Shown: positions 33,022-40,306 of the stretch, in pieces
How the letters are laid out: each line of letters opens with the position of its first letter
Position numbering within the stretch: the first letter of the stretch is position 1
Origin: Oceanicola sp. 22II-s10i
GTDB taxonomy: Bacteria; Pseudomonadota; Alphaproteobacteria; Rhodobacterales; Rhodobacteraceae
Assembly (NCBI RefSeq): GCF_002210105.1
Contig: NZ_AQQU01000006.1
Span: 1-64,000, forward strand
Direction of reading: 5' to 3'
Length of the DNA: 64,000 bases
The notes under the pieces: generated by a model
The model's input: the letters and a program-made list of their open reading frames with translations, nothing else
The model's database searches: none
Told to the model about the DNA's origin: nothing
Made by a program: the position numbers and the translations under genes

Positions 33022-34248
33022 GTGGAAAGCAACACGATGACACGCGCCAAGCCGGCAGACGCTTCGCAAACAGTCGACCCCTGGTCGATGGACTTCGAAA
33101 CCTACCTCGCCACGATCCGCGACTTCACGCAGAACGAGCTTATCCCGGCCGAGGCGGAAACCGAGCGCGACGACGAGATCCCGGAGCGGATCGTCAACCG
33201 CATGCGGGAGCTCGGCTTCTGGGCGATTTCCCTGCCGCGGGAATGGGGCGGCCTCGGCTGGACGCAGGAACAGCAGGTCCGCCTGACCTTCGAATTCACC
33301 CAGGCCAGCTGTGTCTACCGGTCCCGCTTCTCGACGACCATCGGCCTCGTGTCGCAGCTCATCCTCGAATACGGCACCGAAGAGCAGCGCCAGCACTACC
33401 TGCCCCGGATCGCCAGGGGAGAGATCACCGGCTCCTTCACCCTGACCGAGGTCCAGGCGGGATCTGACGCGGGCAACGTGGCCAGCACGGCGCTGAAGGA
33501 CGGCGACCACTACGTGCTGAACGGCACCAAGCGCTACATCACGAATGGCCCCGATGCCGAGCTTTTCCTGGTCATCGCCAAGGTCGTCGATGCCGACGGC
33601 AATGTGCTGGGTGGCCGCAAGGACCCGAGCGTCTTCCTCATCGACAAGGGCACGCCGGGGATCGAAGCCGGGCCCGCCTACGACATGATGGGCCAGCGTG
33701 GCAGCCACGTGTCGGACGTCTATCTGAACGATTGCCGCGTCCCCGCCAGCACCCTGCTCGGCGGGGTCGAGGGCGGCGGCCTCAAGAAGGGTCTGCGCGG
33801 CATCAACCACGCCCGCACCCACGTTGCGGCGACAGGGGTCGGCCAGGGCATCCGCCTGATGAACGAAGTCCTGAAGTTCGTGAACGAACGCGAACAGTTC
33901 GGCCAGCTGATCGGCGAATTCCAGGCGATGCAGGTCCTGATCGGCGAAAGCCGGGCCGAGCTCTCCGCGGCCAGGGCGCTCACCCTCGATGTGGCCCGGC
34001 GCTTCTACGAGGATCCGAAGCCGTTCATCGACATCTCGGCGGCCAAGCTCTTCTCGACCGAGATGGTCGGCCGCCTTGCGGACCGTGCCGTGCAGATTTT
34101 CGGTGGCCAGGGATACATGACCGAACAGGCCGTCTCGCGCATCTGCCGCGATGTCCGTGTGCTGCGAATATTCGAAGGCACCTCGCAAATCCACCAGACA
34201 AACATCGCGAAGTCGATCATCCGGGATGGGGTTCTTAAAGACTTCTGA
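33022..34248 (+). CDS. acyl-CoA dehydrogenase
   Basis: A 408-residue acyl-CoA dehydrogenase. The flavin motif SFTLTEVQAGSDAGN and the C-terminal box QIFGGQGYMTEQ...RIFEGTSQIHQ are present, with the catalytic glutamate in the classical place. The GTG at 33022 has AAAGGACAGCA upstream; an in-frame ATG at 33037 is possible. It is transcribed alone from the divergent promoter with TetR2 and ends at a terminator. Among the dehydrogenases fully in this window it is the only one with the canonical EGTSQI box. Confidence 0.92.
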   Translation: MESNTMTRAKPADASQTVDPWSMDFETYLATIRDFTQNELIPAEAETERDDEIPERIVNRMRELGFWAISLPREWGGLGWTQEQQVRLTFEFTQASCVYRSRFSTTIGLVSQLILEYGTEEQRQHYLPRIARGEITGSFTLTEVQAGSDAGNVASTALKDGDHYVLNGTKRYITNGPDAELFLVIAKVVDADGNVLGGRKDPSVFLIDKGTPGIEAGPAYDMMGQRGSHVSDVYLNDCRVPASTLLGGVEGGGLKKGLRGINHARTHVAATGVGQGIRLMNEVLKFVNEREQFGQLIGEFQAMQVLIGESRAELSAARALTLDVARRFYEDPKPFIDISAAKLFSTEMVGRLADRAVQIFGGQGYMTEQAVSRICRDVRVLRIFEGTSQIHQTNIAKSIIRDGVLKDF

Positions 34249-34274
34249 CTATTGAAAGATTTCGCAGAAGCCTG

Positions 34275-34305
34275 CGGCGCCGGGAGAAATCCTGGCGCCG
34301 TTTTT
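34275..34305 (+). terminator. rho-independent terminator after acyl-CoA dehydrogenase
   Basis: CGGCGCCGGG pairs with CCTGGCGCCG (one mismatch) around a six-base loop and is followed by five T. It starts 27 bases after the dehydrogenase stop codon and marks the right end of the catabolic island. Confidence 0.85.
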
Positions 34306-34383
34306 CTATGCCCTCGAAAAGCGGACCGTTTGAAGCCGGAGTTTTCGGCTGGTCTTTCCTGGCCGGGAGAGAAGCGCAAACGC

Positions 34384-34497
34384 ATGAAGGCATCGAAGTT
34401 CACGCAAGCGCAGAAGGCGCACACCCTGAAGCCGGGCGTGCAGGGCACTCCGGCTGCGGAGATCAGTCGCGAGGCGGGGATCAGCCGGTCGTGAACC
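34384..34497 (+). pseudogene. IS3-family orfA remnant (truncated)
   Basis: The ATG at 34384 opens a 36-codon frame, MKASKFTQAQKAHTLKPGVQ and onward, ending EISREAGISRS before a TGA. It matches the start of IS3-family OrfA proteins (KxSKFTxxQ, then the A-E-x-x-R-E-x-G-I-S helix-turn-helix) but stops where the helix-turn-helix should continue. No OrfB or second end was recognised. The preceding 34318-34383 has the look of an insertion-sequence end but I could not pair it with an inverted copy. Confidence 0.65.
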
Positions 34498-34566
34498 ACT
34501 CCCCGCCGTTTGGACAGTTTTCGGGGAGGAGCTCATGGTACCCAAGGTCGGCCCGCCACTTGCGCC

Positions 34567-34644
34567 AAATTCCCGAGCAAAATCAAGGAAATCATGGGCC
34601 ACGAAACGCTCCACACCCGCTCTAGTGATATCAATGGGTTATGA
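34567..34644 (+). pseudogene. possible C-terminal scrap of a tyrosine recombinase
   Basis: One frame reads KFPSKIKEIMGHETLHTRSS and ends INGL before TGA. The K-I-x-E-I-M-G-H-x-T-L-x-T pattern resembles the LGHxxxxTT box near the C-terminus of phage-type integrases, but the catalytic tyrosine region is not recognisable. There is no start codon or upstream domain, so if real it is a fragment left by the same rearrangement that truncated the IS element. Tentative. Confidence 0.3.
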
Positions 34645-34676
34645 GGATTGTGGACCACGGCCGATCGGCGTCAGTT

Positions 34677-34895
34677 TCACCAGTCCTTCCGCAGCTCGCC
34701 CGTCCCCATCAGATGCACCCCCTCGAACGCATTTCCGCCGGCCTTCCACAAAATCCGCATATCCTCGGCCGCCTGCATGCCGCAGCGCGAGCACCGCGCC
34801 AAGCGCAGGACGTCTGCGCGCAGCCGGGGCTGGCCGTTCGGCACGGGCGTCAGGTCGTGGTGACCGCAACGGCATCTGATCCAGTATTGGAGCAT
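34677..34895 (-). CDS. small zinc-ribbon-like hypothetical protein
   Basis: A 72-residue basic protein with the pairs CRC (near residue 8) and CSRC (near 39), spaced as in small zinc ribbons, and a hydrophobic C-terminal part ending GTGELRKDW. The ATG at 34895 was chosen because the longer frame upstream to 34997 is unlike coding sequence. It is convergent with the IS remnant and divergent from the HPP gene. Function unknown; a nucleic-acid or metal-binding role is only suggested by the cysteines. Confidence 0.65.
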   Translation of the reverse strand: MLQYWIRCRCGHHDLTPVPNGQPRLRADVLRLARCSRCGMQAAEDMRILWKAGGNAFEGVHLMGTGELRKDW

Positions 34896-35011
34896 GGGCC
34901 GTTTGTGACTTGGGATAGTGACAAAGGATACCCCTGATGTTTCTCCATTAGTTGCGCTTGCGCCGATTTCGTCTTGCTGAAAGTTTAGGCAAAACATACG
35001 AGGCGACAGTC

Positions 35012-36163
35012 ATGACATCCCTGTTCCGTTCGCTGGGCCCAACGGTGGCTCGGACCTCACCGGTTGAAGCTATTCGTGCCGGGATTGGGGCCTTGGTGGG
35101 GCTCGGCGTCACTGGGGCGGTTTTGCTGTCGCCTGTGGTGGATTTGACGCTTGGCCTCTACTTAATTGCCCCGTTTGGCGCGAGTTCAGTGCTGCTCTTC
35201 GCAGTGCCCAACAGTCCGCTGGCCCAGCCTTGGTCGGCAGTGGTCGGCAACACTCTTGCGGCGCTGGTCGGGGTCGCAGTCTGTCTTTTGATAGACGACC
35301 CGATACTGCGGATCGCGCTGGCGGTCGGGCTGGCGATCACCGTCACCATCCTGTGCCGCGCGGTACATCCGCCGGCGGGTGCTGTCGCCATGACCGCCGC
35401 GATGAGCCCGGAGGCGGTTGACCGCCTCGGGTTCTGGTTCGCACTCACCCCCGTTGCGGCGGGCACAGTCGCTCTAGTTCTACTGGCGGCGCTTTATGCC
35501 CGGCTCACCGGGCGTCGCTATCCGTTCCGTCAGTTCGAGGAGCCCAGCAGCCACGGCACCGCAGATGTCGATCCAGTGGAACGGATTGGCCTATCGGAAG
35601 CGGAACTTACTGACCTGCTCGATCGCTATCGCCAGTCTTTCAACCTCGGAGTTGAGGACCTGGCGCGGCTGATCGGCGCAGCCGAGCTACAGGCCGCTTC
35701 GCACCGGACGGGCCCGCTTCTCGCGACCGACGTCATGTCTCGCCACCTGGTGACCATCGACCCAGACACCCCGCTTTCGGAGGTTGCCGACCTGTTCCGG
35801 CGTCATCGTTTCACCTCGTTACCCGTAACCGGGCCGGAGGGCCGTTACCTCGGTGTGATCTTCCAAATCCATCTGATTACACGCGCAAGGGAGGACGCTC
35901 TGCGGCTCCATCACGGCTACCTCGCAGCGTTTCGGCGCCTGCTCGATCGGGACCGCGCACAGCCGGTTTGTGCCGTCGATATAATGAGCGTCGCTGGCCC
36001 CCGTGCGGTACCAACGACCCCGATGGCAGTGCTCCTACCGATGATGGCAGATGGCGACGTCGATGCCGTACCCGTGTTGGAGCGGGGCAGGATCGTAGGG
36101 ATCGTCACAAGGACGGACCTAATTGCCGCCCTCGCGCGATCAAGTTTGCAGGGGAATGGTTGA
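35012..36163 (+). CDS. HPP family membrane protein with CBS domain pair
   Basis: A 383-residue protein. The N-terminal HPP domain has about four to five membrane helices and the family motif in LCRAVHPPAGAVAMTAAM. A cytoplasmic tail follows with a CBS pair beginning at TDVMSRHLVTIDPDTPLSEV and ending at AVPVLERGRIVGIVTRTDLI. HPP proteins have been linked to nitrite or other small anion transport, and CBS domains to adenylate sensing; neither is proven here. The start at 35012 has GAGGCGACAG upstream. No operon partner. Confidence 0.88.
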   Translation: MTSLFRSLGPTVARTSPVEAIRAGIGALVGLGVTGAVLLSPVVDLTLGLYLIAPFGASSVLLFAVPNSPLAQPWSAVVGNTLAALVGVAVCLLIDDPILRIALAVGLAITVTILCRAVHPPAGAVAMTAAMSPEAVDRLGFWFALTPVAAGTVALVLLAALYARLTGRRYPFRQFEEPSSHGTADVDPVERIGLSEAELTDLLDRYRQSFNLGVEDLARLIGAAELQAASHRTGPLLATDVMSRHLVTIDPDTPLSEVADLFRRHRFTSLPVTGPEGRYLGVIFQIHLITRAREDALRLHHGYLAAFRRLLDRDRAQPVCAVDIMSVAGPRAVPTTPMAVLLPMMADGDVDAVPVLERGRIVGIVTRTDLIAALARSSLQGNG

Positions 36164-36176
36164 GAAATGCATGTTC

Positions 36177-36317
36177 TCAACATGCTGCGTCTATCGGTTG
36201 ATCGACCATCAGCCAAACTGCTCTGTGCGAGTGCGGGTCGTCATGCGCTGCCTCGAGATGCAGATCGATGTGGTCGATCATCTCATCCGATGTCAGACCC
36301 CGGCCGAATTTGGACAT
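36177..36317 (-). CDS. 46-residue acidic/histidine-rich small ORF
   Basis: The frame from ATG 36317 encodes MSKFGRGLTSDEMIDHIDLH, then an amphipathic LEAAHDDPHSHRAVWLMVDQ stretch, and ends at TGA 36177. It overlaps the end of the wHTH gene by 25 bases and has GCGGAGGG directly before the ATG. The composition is ordered and non-repetitive, unlike shadow frames nearby. I do not recognise a family. It may be translationally coupled to the regulator. Confidence 0.45.
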   Translation of the reverse strand: MSKFGRGLTSDEMIDHIDLHLEAAHDDPHSHRAVWLMVDQPIDAAC

Positions 36318-36520
36318 CCCTCCGCTTGCGAAGATGTTCCGAGGGCGACGCAACCAGCCTCCGTAATGGAGTAATGTATGTCTCCTTCCTGCTCACGAAC
36401 CTTAATTAATTCGCGAGACACGAGCAGCGAAAGAGTGTGACGGCAGAACTTGAAATCTTCCTGATGCGCCTCGGTCACGTGAGCCAGCGATCTAAGGATA
36501 TCGAACTCGAGAGTATTCAT
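36293..36520 (-). CDS. small winged-helix domain protein
   Basis: A 75-residue protein. FDILRSLAHV, CRHTLSLLVSRELIKVREQE and IHYSITEAG give the helix-turn-helix and wing pattern of small MarR/PadR-like regulators. The ATG at 36520 has GGGAGGTGTCAGTT upstream. It diverges from the small gene at 36738. Local base composition is less GC-rich than the catabolic island. A DNA-binding role is likely; targets unknown. Confidence 0.65.
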   Translation of the reverse strand: MNTLEFDILRSLAHVTEAHQEDFKFCRHTLSLLVSRELIKVREQEGDIHYSITEAGCVALGTSSQAEGCPNSAGV

Positions 36521-36737
36521 AACTGACACCTCCCAGTAGGCCGCCCACTAAAATATCTCTCGACGAGTCGTTCAACACGCAGGCTAGCTTGCCCCCGATT
36601 CAAGCAAGAACTCGCCTTGCGGCCGCGCGAGTGAGCGGCCACACGCCTGAGGGGGATGTGGATCGAACAACATGTGGAACGTATGCTCAGCGAGGACCGT
36701 TGCGGAGATATATGGGATTCATCGAAGGGTGGATGTG

Positions 36738-36944
36738 ATGACCGCAAAATGGGAATTGATGCAAAAACAGGGTTCACGCGAGATCTGGAAGGTAAAGAAC
36801 CATGCTCCCGATCAGCTAGAGACGGCTCAATACAAGGGCGAAGAGTTCACTGAGGTTTCGGGCGAACGTACGAAAGTTGAAGAGATTGAGTACTTCGACA
36901 CTGAAACCGAAGCAATCGCATGGCTCAATGCAGGCGTGGGCTAA
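36738..36944 (+). CDS. 68-residue hypothetical protein
   Basis: A small acidic soluble protein beginning MTAKWELMQKQGSREIWKVK, rich in charged residues and lacking cysteines or membrane segments. GGTGGATG precedes the ATG at 36738. No family recognised. It sits in the lower-GC accessory stretch and is followed by about 690 bases without a gene. Confidence 0.55.
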   Translation: MTAKWELMQKQGSREIWKVKNHAPDQLETAQYKGEEFTEVSGERTKVEEIEYFDTETEAIAWLNAGVG

Positions 36945-37197
36945 GACCCCATGCTAGAGCATCTTCAACCAGATCCAAAAGCAAAGTTCGACCAAGGATG
37001 CTGACGAAGTCACTGACTTTGACATGCTTCAATATCTGCCCAAGGCTGGAATATAGTCGCGTCTTCTCTGTTCGCCCTTCAACGCTCCTTTTTTGGATTG
37101 GCTCAGGGAACAAATTTCTGGGCACCGGGGTTTCAGTATCATCGGCGCCGCTGACACCCTCTCCCGTCCCGCAGCATTGGACAGGCGCCGAACGTCC

Positions 37198-37240
37198 GAC
37201 ATGCCCTGCGCCATCATTGCACCGATGAGCAGGGCATGTC
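37198..37240 (+). ncRNA. structured hairpin element, copy 1
   Basis: GACATGCCCTGC pairs perfectly with GCAGGGCATGTC (12 bp), and an inner ATC/GAT pair closes an eight-base loop ATTGCACC. An outer GTCCGA/TCGGAC pair (37194-37199 and 37245-37250) can extend the structure. Copy 2 lies 202 bases downstream at the same length. Their differences keep the pairing if the plus strand is transcribed. No promoter or function was identified. Confidence 0.5.
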
Positions 37241-37399
37241 CTTCTCGGACCTTTGATCCATCCCACAGTGTTCAGTCGCCCAGGCTCAGCGCTGAGATAC
37301 AGCCTTGCAACTGGCGAGGTTTGGTATAGCGTCCACGAACCTGCACCATGCTTCCTGGCTTCCCATTCTGGTAGCCGAAGCAGCATCCCGCAGGCCTCA

Positions 37400-37442
37400 G
37401 ACACGCCCTGCCTTATCATTGCACCGATGGGTGGGGCGTGTC
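37400..37442 (+). ncRNA. structured hairpin element, copy 2
   Basis: This aligns gap-free to copy 1 with 35 of 43 bases identical. The stem difference at positions 5/39 is compensatory (T-A becomes C-G). Positions 10/34, 11/33 and 14/30 become G-U wobbles in a plus-strand RNA, and 13/31 gains a C-G pair. The loop ATCATTGCACCGATG is unchanged. TCCCGCAG occurs shortly upstream of both copies. Confidence 0.5.
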
Positions 37443-37636
37443 TTCCCTTCCAAGAAATTGCTATCGCCGCGCAGAAAATATTGGAAAAGCAGACCCCGAA
37501 GGCCGGGCCTCGGGGTCGAGAATCAGGATCCACTCACTAACTCTGCAGTCTATTGTTCTGTTTACGGAGCCCCGAGCTTTGCTGCTCGCACCACCATGCA
37601 TGATAAAGAACCTTTGAGGCAACCAACTAAGGTCGG

Positions 37637-38059
37637 TCAGCCAACGTGCTTTTCGGCTTGAAGGTATTCAAGGCCGTTCTTTAGAAACACATCGCCTCCA
37701 ATCACGAACCCCAAGGACTTGTAGAAGCCAGTCGCCGACTGCCGAACATCGCACCAAATCCTCTTCACCCCGATCGATGCAAGGTACGCAATCGCCGCTT
37801 CCAAAATATGTGTCCCGCAGCCTTTCCCCTGCACCTCTGGGAGAATAGCCATCTTGCGGAGCCTCGCATCAGAGCCCTCCGGAAAGAAGCTGGCAACCCC
37901 AACAATTCTCTCTTCTTCGTCTTCGCGAAGAACGAGGGCAAAGTGTACACCCGAGTGGTCCTCAGCCAGACGCAGTTCATCGATTGGCAAGTTCGGCCAT
38001 AGCACCTGCTTCCTAACCGAAAGTGTCTCTTCTGGTTTTACGATACGTACTTCGAACAT
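37637..38059 (-). CDS. GNAT family N-acetyltransferase
   Basis: A 140-residue single-domain acetyltransferase. The acetyl-CoA binding loop LRKMAILPEVQGKGCGTHIL fits the (Q/R)xxGx(G/A) consensus, followed by AAIAYLASIGVKRIWCDVRQ and FYKSLGFVIGGDVF. It transfers an acetyl group to an unknown small molecule or protein amine. It lies 31 bases downstream of the glycosyltransferase fusion gene on the same strand and could be its last cotranscribed gene, though its base composition is closer to the accessory stretch. Confidence 0.87.
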   Translation of the reverse strand: MFEVRIVKPEETLSVRKQVLWPNLPIDELRLAEDHSGVHFALVLREDEEERIVGVASFFPEGSDARLRKMAILPEVQGKGCGTHILEAAIAYLASIGVKRIWCDVRQSATGFYKSLGFVIGGDVFLKNGLEYLQAEKHVG

Positions 38060-38089
38060 TTCTCGATCTTCTCATCGCGGACCCGGTAT

Positions 38090-40306
38090 TCACGGAGCCA
38101 CACCTCTTGCACTGCTTGTGGCAATGGCAGCTTGATAGATCGACGCAACCCGCTCCGAGAAAGCCTCGATCGAATATTTCGCAGCGGCTTCGCGGGCCGC
38201 AGCACCCATGCTCTTTCGCTCTGCCCGGGCGACCATCAAACCGTGAAGCGAGTCGGTCCAGATCGCGAGGTTTTCCGGCGTGGCGTAGCCGGTTTGGCGA
38301 GTCTCGACAAATGCATCAATGCCGCTCGAATTGACCGCCACGACAGGCAGACCTGCCGCCATCGCCTCGAGCACGACCATACCCTGCGTCTCGGCCGCTG
38401 ATGCGAAAACGAAGATGTCCGAGATCGCGAGATGCGCAGGAACATCATCTGCGGAGACGTCTCCGAGCATATGGACGCTATCCTGAAGGCCGAGGTCCTC
38501 GATCATCGCTTCGAGTGCTCCCCGCTCTTCCCCATCCCCCAGCACCAGCAGCCGGAACCGCGGCGCGCCATCTACCTTCAGCCGGGCCATCCCAAGCAGG
38601 ATGAATGCCACGTTCTTTTCCGGCGACAGGCGCGCAACGGTGATCAGCAGAAGCCTGCCATCGGGGTTGAGAGTTCGCCTCAGATCGTCCAGGCGGCTCG
38701 GCGGTTGGTCGCAGTAGAGTTCCATCTCGACCCCAGTCGGCTGCACGTCGACGGGCACGTCGACGCCGATCAGGCGTATGTAGTCGCGAGTCACCGGTGT
38801 CGGCACGATGACCCGGTCGCAGCGGTTGGCGAACCGGCTGATGATCCAGTGCGCCACCACGTTTCGGAACACTGCGCCGGGCAGCGGCACCATGTGCGCG
38901 AAATGTTCGAGCCGTGTGTGGTATGTGAAGACCGTCGGCACCTTCAGGGCCCGCGCCATTCGCAGCCCGAGCGAGCCGAGCCAGAACGGATGGTGAAGGT
39001 GGACGACATCCGGCGCGAAGTCACGCACCGTCCGCCATGTGCGCAGATGCAACGGGTTGGCGAGGCGGATCATCGCGCCGGAACGGAAGATCGTCGGCAC
39101 GCGCAGCACGCCCGGTTCGTTTTCAGCCAGATCGTAGGCCGGACACACCAGCAGGACTTCATGCCCTTGCGCCTCGAGTCCTCGCTTCAGACGATCAACC
39201 GATACCGGCACGCCGCCAGTGAATGGCAGGAAGGTGTTCGAGAACATCGCGATCCGCATAGGGCGTCCGAGGTCGATCGGCTCGGGCGTCTCGTAGCTCG
39301 GATAATAGCGGCGTTCGCGGAAAAGCCGGTTGTAAAGGTAAACACTCAGCAAAACGAGGCCCGTGAAGACCAGAAGAAAATTCCAGATTCCGACATAAAA
39401 TAGCGAATAGATATAGAACCAAAGCCCCTCGATCCGGCGGGCCATCGGCGTCGGCGCAGTGTCGACAGTAATGAGTGTCACTTCCGTGCCGTCCGGCCCC
39501 ACGGTCAACTCGAGGTAGTGATAGAAGCTTGAATCGTCGTTCAACACGAGGCCTCCGGCCCCGCCGGTGATGATGTGCCGGATTCCGTCGACGACCTGAT
39601 TGGAATATGTCGATGCGCCTGCCGTCACCACAACGTCGGTGCCGAGTGTCTGGAGCAGATTTAACAGCCGTCGCCGGTCTCCGGGTTCGGACCATGCGCC
39701 GGAATCCGGCTCGAAGAGCGTCTCGGGCACCGGGTCGACCAAGGGGGTGCCAAGCAAGATGATCACCGGGCGTTCATCCTGGTCCCACAGGATGTCGCGC
39801 AACCAACGTTCCTGCCAGTCGGTCGGCGTCCTGCCGGTCGCGTCGAGAAACACCAGTCGTGCCGCCTTGAAATCGACCGAGTAGAAATAAGGTCCGAACC
39901 GCTGGTAGAACCGGGTGCCGCCGAATTCCTCGAACTCGTTCTCCGCGAAGGTAAGCAGATAGGGCTTTTGCAAGTGCGACAGGGTGCCGAGTATCGCGCG
40001 ATACTTGTCTTCGCCGCCGCCGCTGACGATGTTTCCGGCCGAAACGAGAAAATCAGCGTCCGAGGCGTTAATTCGGGGCAAGATTTCGTTCTCGAAGACA
40101 CCGATGGAGTTGTTGGCGTCACCGACCACGGCAATCGACAATTTCTCCTTTTGCCTGGTCGCCTCCTCGATCCTCTCGATTTGCGACACCAAAAGCGCGC
40201 TTGAGGCGGGAGCGTTCAAATAGAGATATGTCTTGTAGCCGAGCACAGAAACGAGCACCGCCACGTTCAGAACAAGAAGAAACGACAGGAGCCGACGGCG
40301 GGTCAT
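38090..40306 (-). CDS. metallophosphoesterase-like/GT4 glycosyltransferase fusion, membrane-anchored
   Basis: A 738-residue protein in three parts. A signal-anchor helix (residues 5-24) precedes a calcineurin-type phosphoesterase-like domain (about 56-285). A second helix (300-325) is followed by a GT4-family GT-B glycosyltransferase (350-738) with SNTFLPFTGGVPVSVDRLKR and the donor-site AETQGMVVLEAMAAG (E-x7-E). The phosphoesterase part lacks the metal ligands: GDANNS, SAGN, AENEFEEFG and TAGASTYS stand where DxH, GDxx, GNHD and GHxH are expected. The start overlaps the upstream membrane-protein stop (ATGA). It may glycosylate a lipid at the inner membrane with an external sensor or scaffold domain; this is inference. 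Confidence 0.85.
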   Translation of the reverse strand: MTRRRLLSFLLVLNVAVLVSVLGYKTYLYLNAPASSALLVSQIERIEEATRQKEKLSIAVVGDANNSIGVFENEILPRINASDADFLVSAGNIVSGGGEDKYRAILGTLSHLQKPYLLTFAENEFEEFGGTRFYQRFGPYFYSVDFKAARLVFLDATGRTPTDWQERWLRDILWDQDERPVIILLGTPLVDPVPETLFEPDSGAWSEPGDRRRLLNLLQTLGTDVVVTAGASTYSNQVVDGIRHIITGGAGGLVLNDDSSFYHYLELTVGPDGTEVTLITVDTAPTPMARRIEGLWFYIYSLFYVGIWNFLLVFTGLVLLSVYLYNRLFRERRYYPSYETPEPIDLGRPMRIAMFSNTFLPFTGGVPVSVDRLKRGLEAQGHEVLLVCPAYDLAENEPGVLRVPTIFRSGAMIRLANPLHLRTWRTVRDFAPDVVHLHHPFWLGSLGLRMARALKVPTVFTYHTRLEHFAHMVPLPGAVFRNVVAHWIISRFANRCDRVIVPTPVTRDYIRLIGVDVPVDVQPTGVEMELYCDQPPSRLDDLRRTLNPDGRLLLITVARLSPEKNVAFILLGMARLKVDGAPRFRLLVLGDGEERGALEAMIEDLGLQDSVHMLGDVSADDVPAHLAISDIFVFASAAETQGMVVLEAMAAGLPVVAVNSSGIDAFVETRQTGYATPENLAIWTDSLHGLMVARAERKSMGAAAREAAAKYSIEAFSERVASIYQAAIATSSARGVAP

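Larger units (their letters stand above)
36945..37636. other. 692-bp gene-free stretch with hairpin repeats
   Basis: No convincing coding frame was found on either strand; the longest minus-strand frame (36925-37533) is cysteine- and arginine-rich and resembles nothing known. The region is less GC-rich than its surroundings. It contains two related 43-base hairpins (37198, 37400) and a third unrelated strong hairpin at 37492-37517 (GACCCCGA...TCGGGGTC, no T tail). It may encode a structured RNA or be the remains of a mobile element. Confidence 0.5.

Noticed and set aside
34677-34895. Zinc-ribbon gene as part of the IS element
   Set aside because: It is on the opposite strand, about 180 bases beyond the truncated orfA, and has no transposase or helix-turn-helix features.
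37198-37442. Hairpin pair as integron attC sites or CRISPR repeats
   Set aside because: The ends lack the attC core sequences, there are only two copies 202 bases apart, and no integrase, cassette or cas gene is present.
36925-37533. 202-residue minus-strand open frame
   Set aside because: Cysteine/arginine-rich translation without family resemblance or RBS; it spans both hairpin elements, whose changes follow RNA pairing rather than codons.
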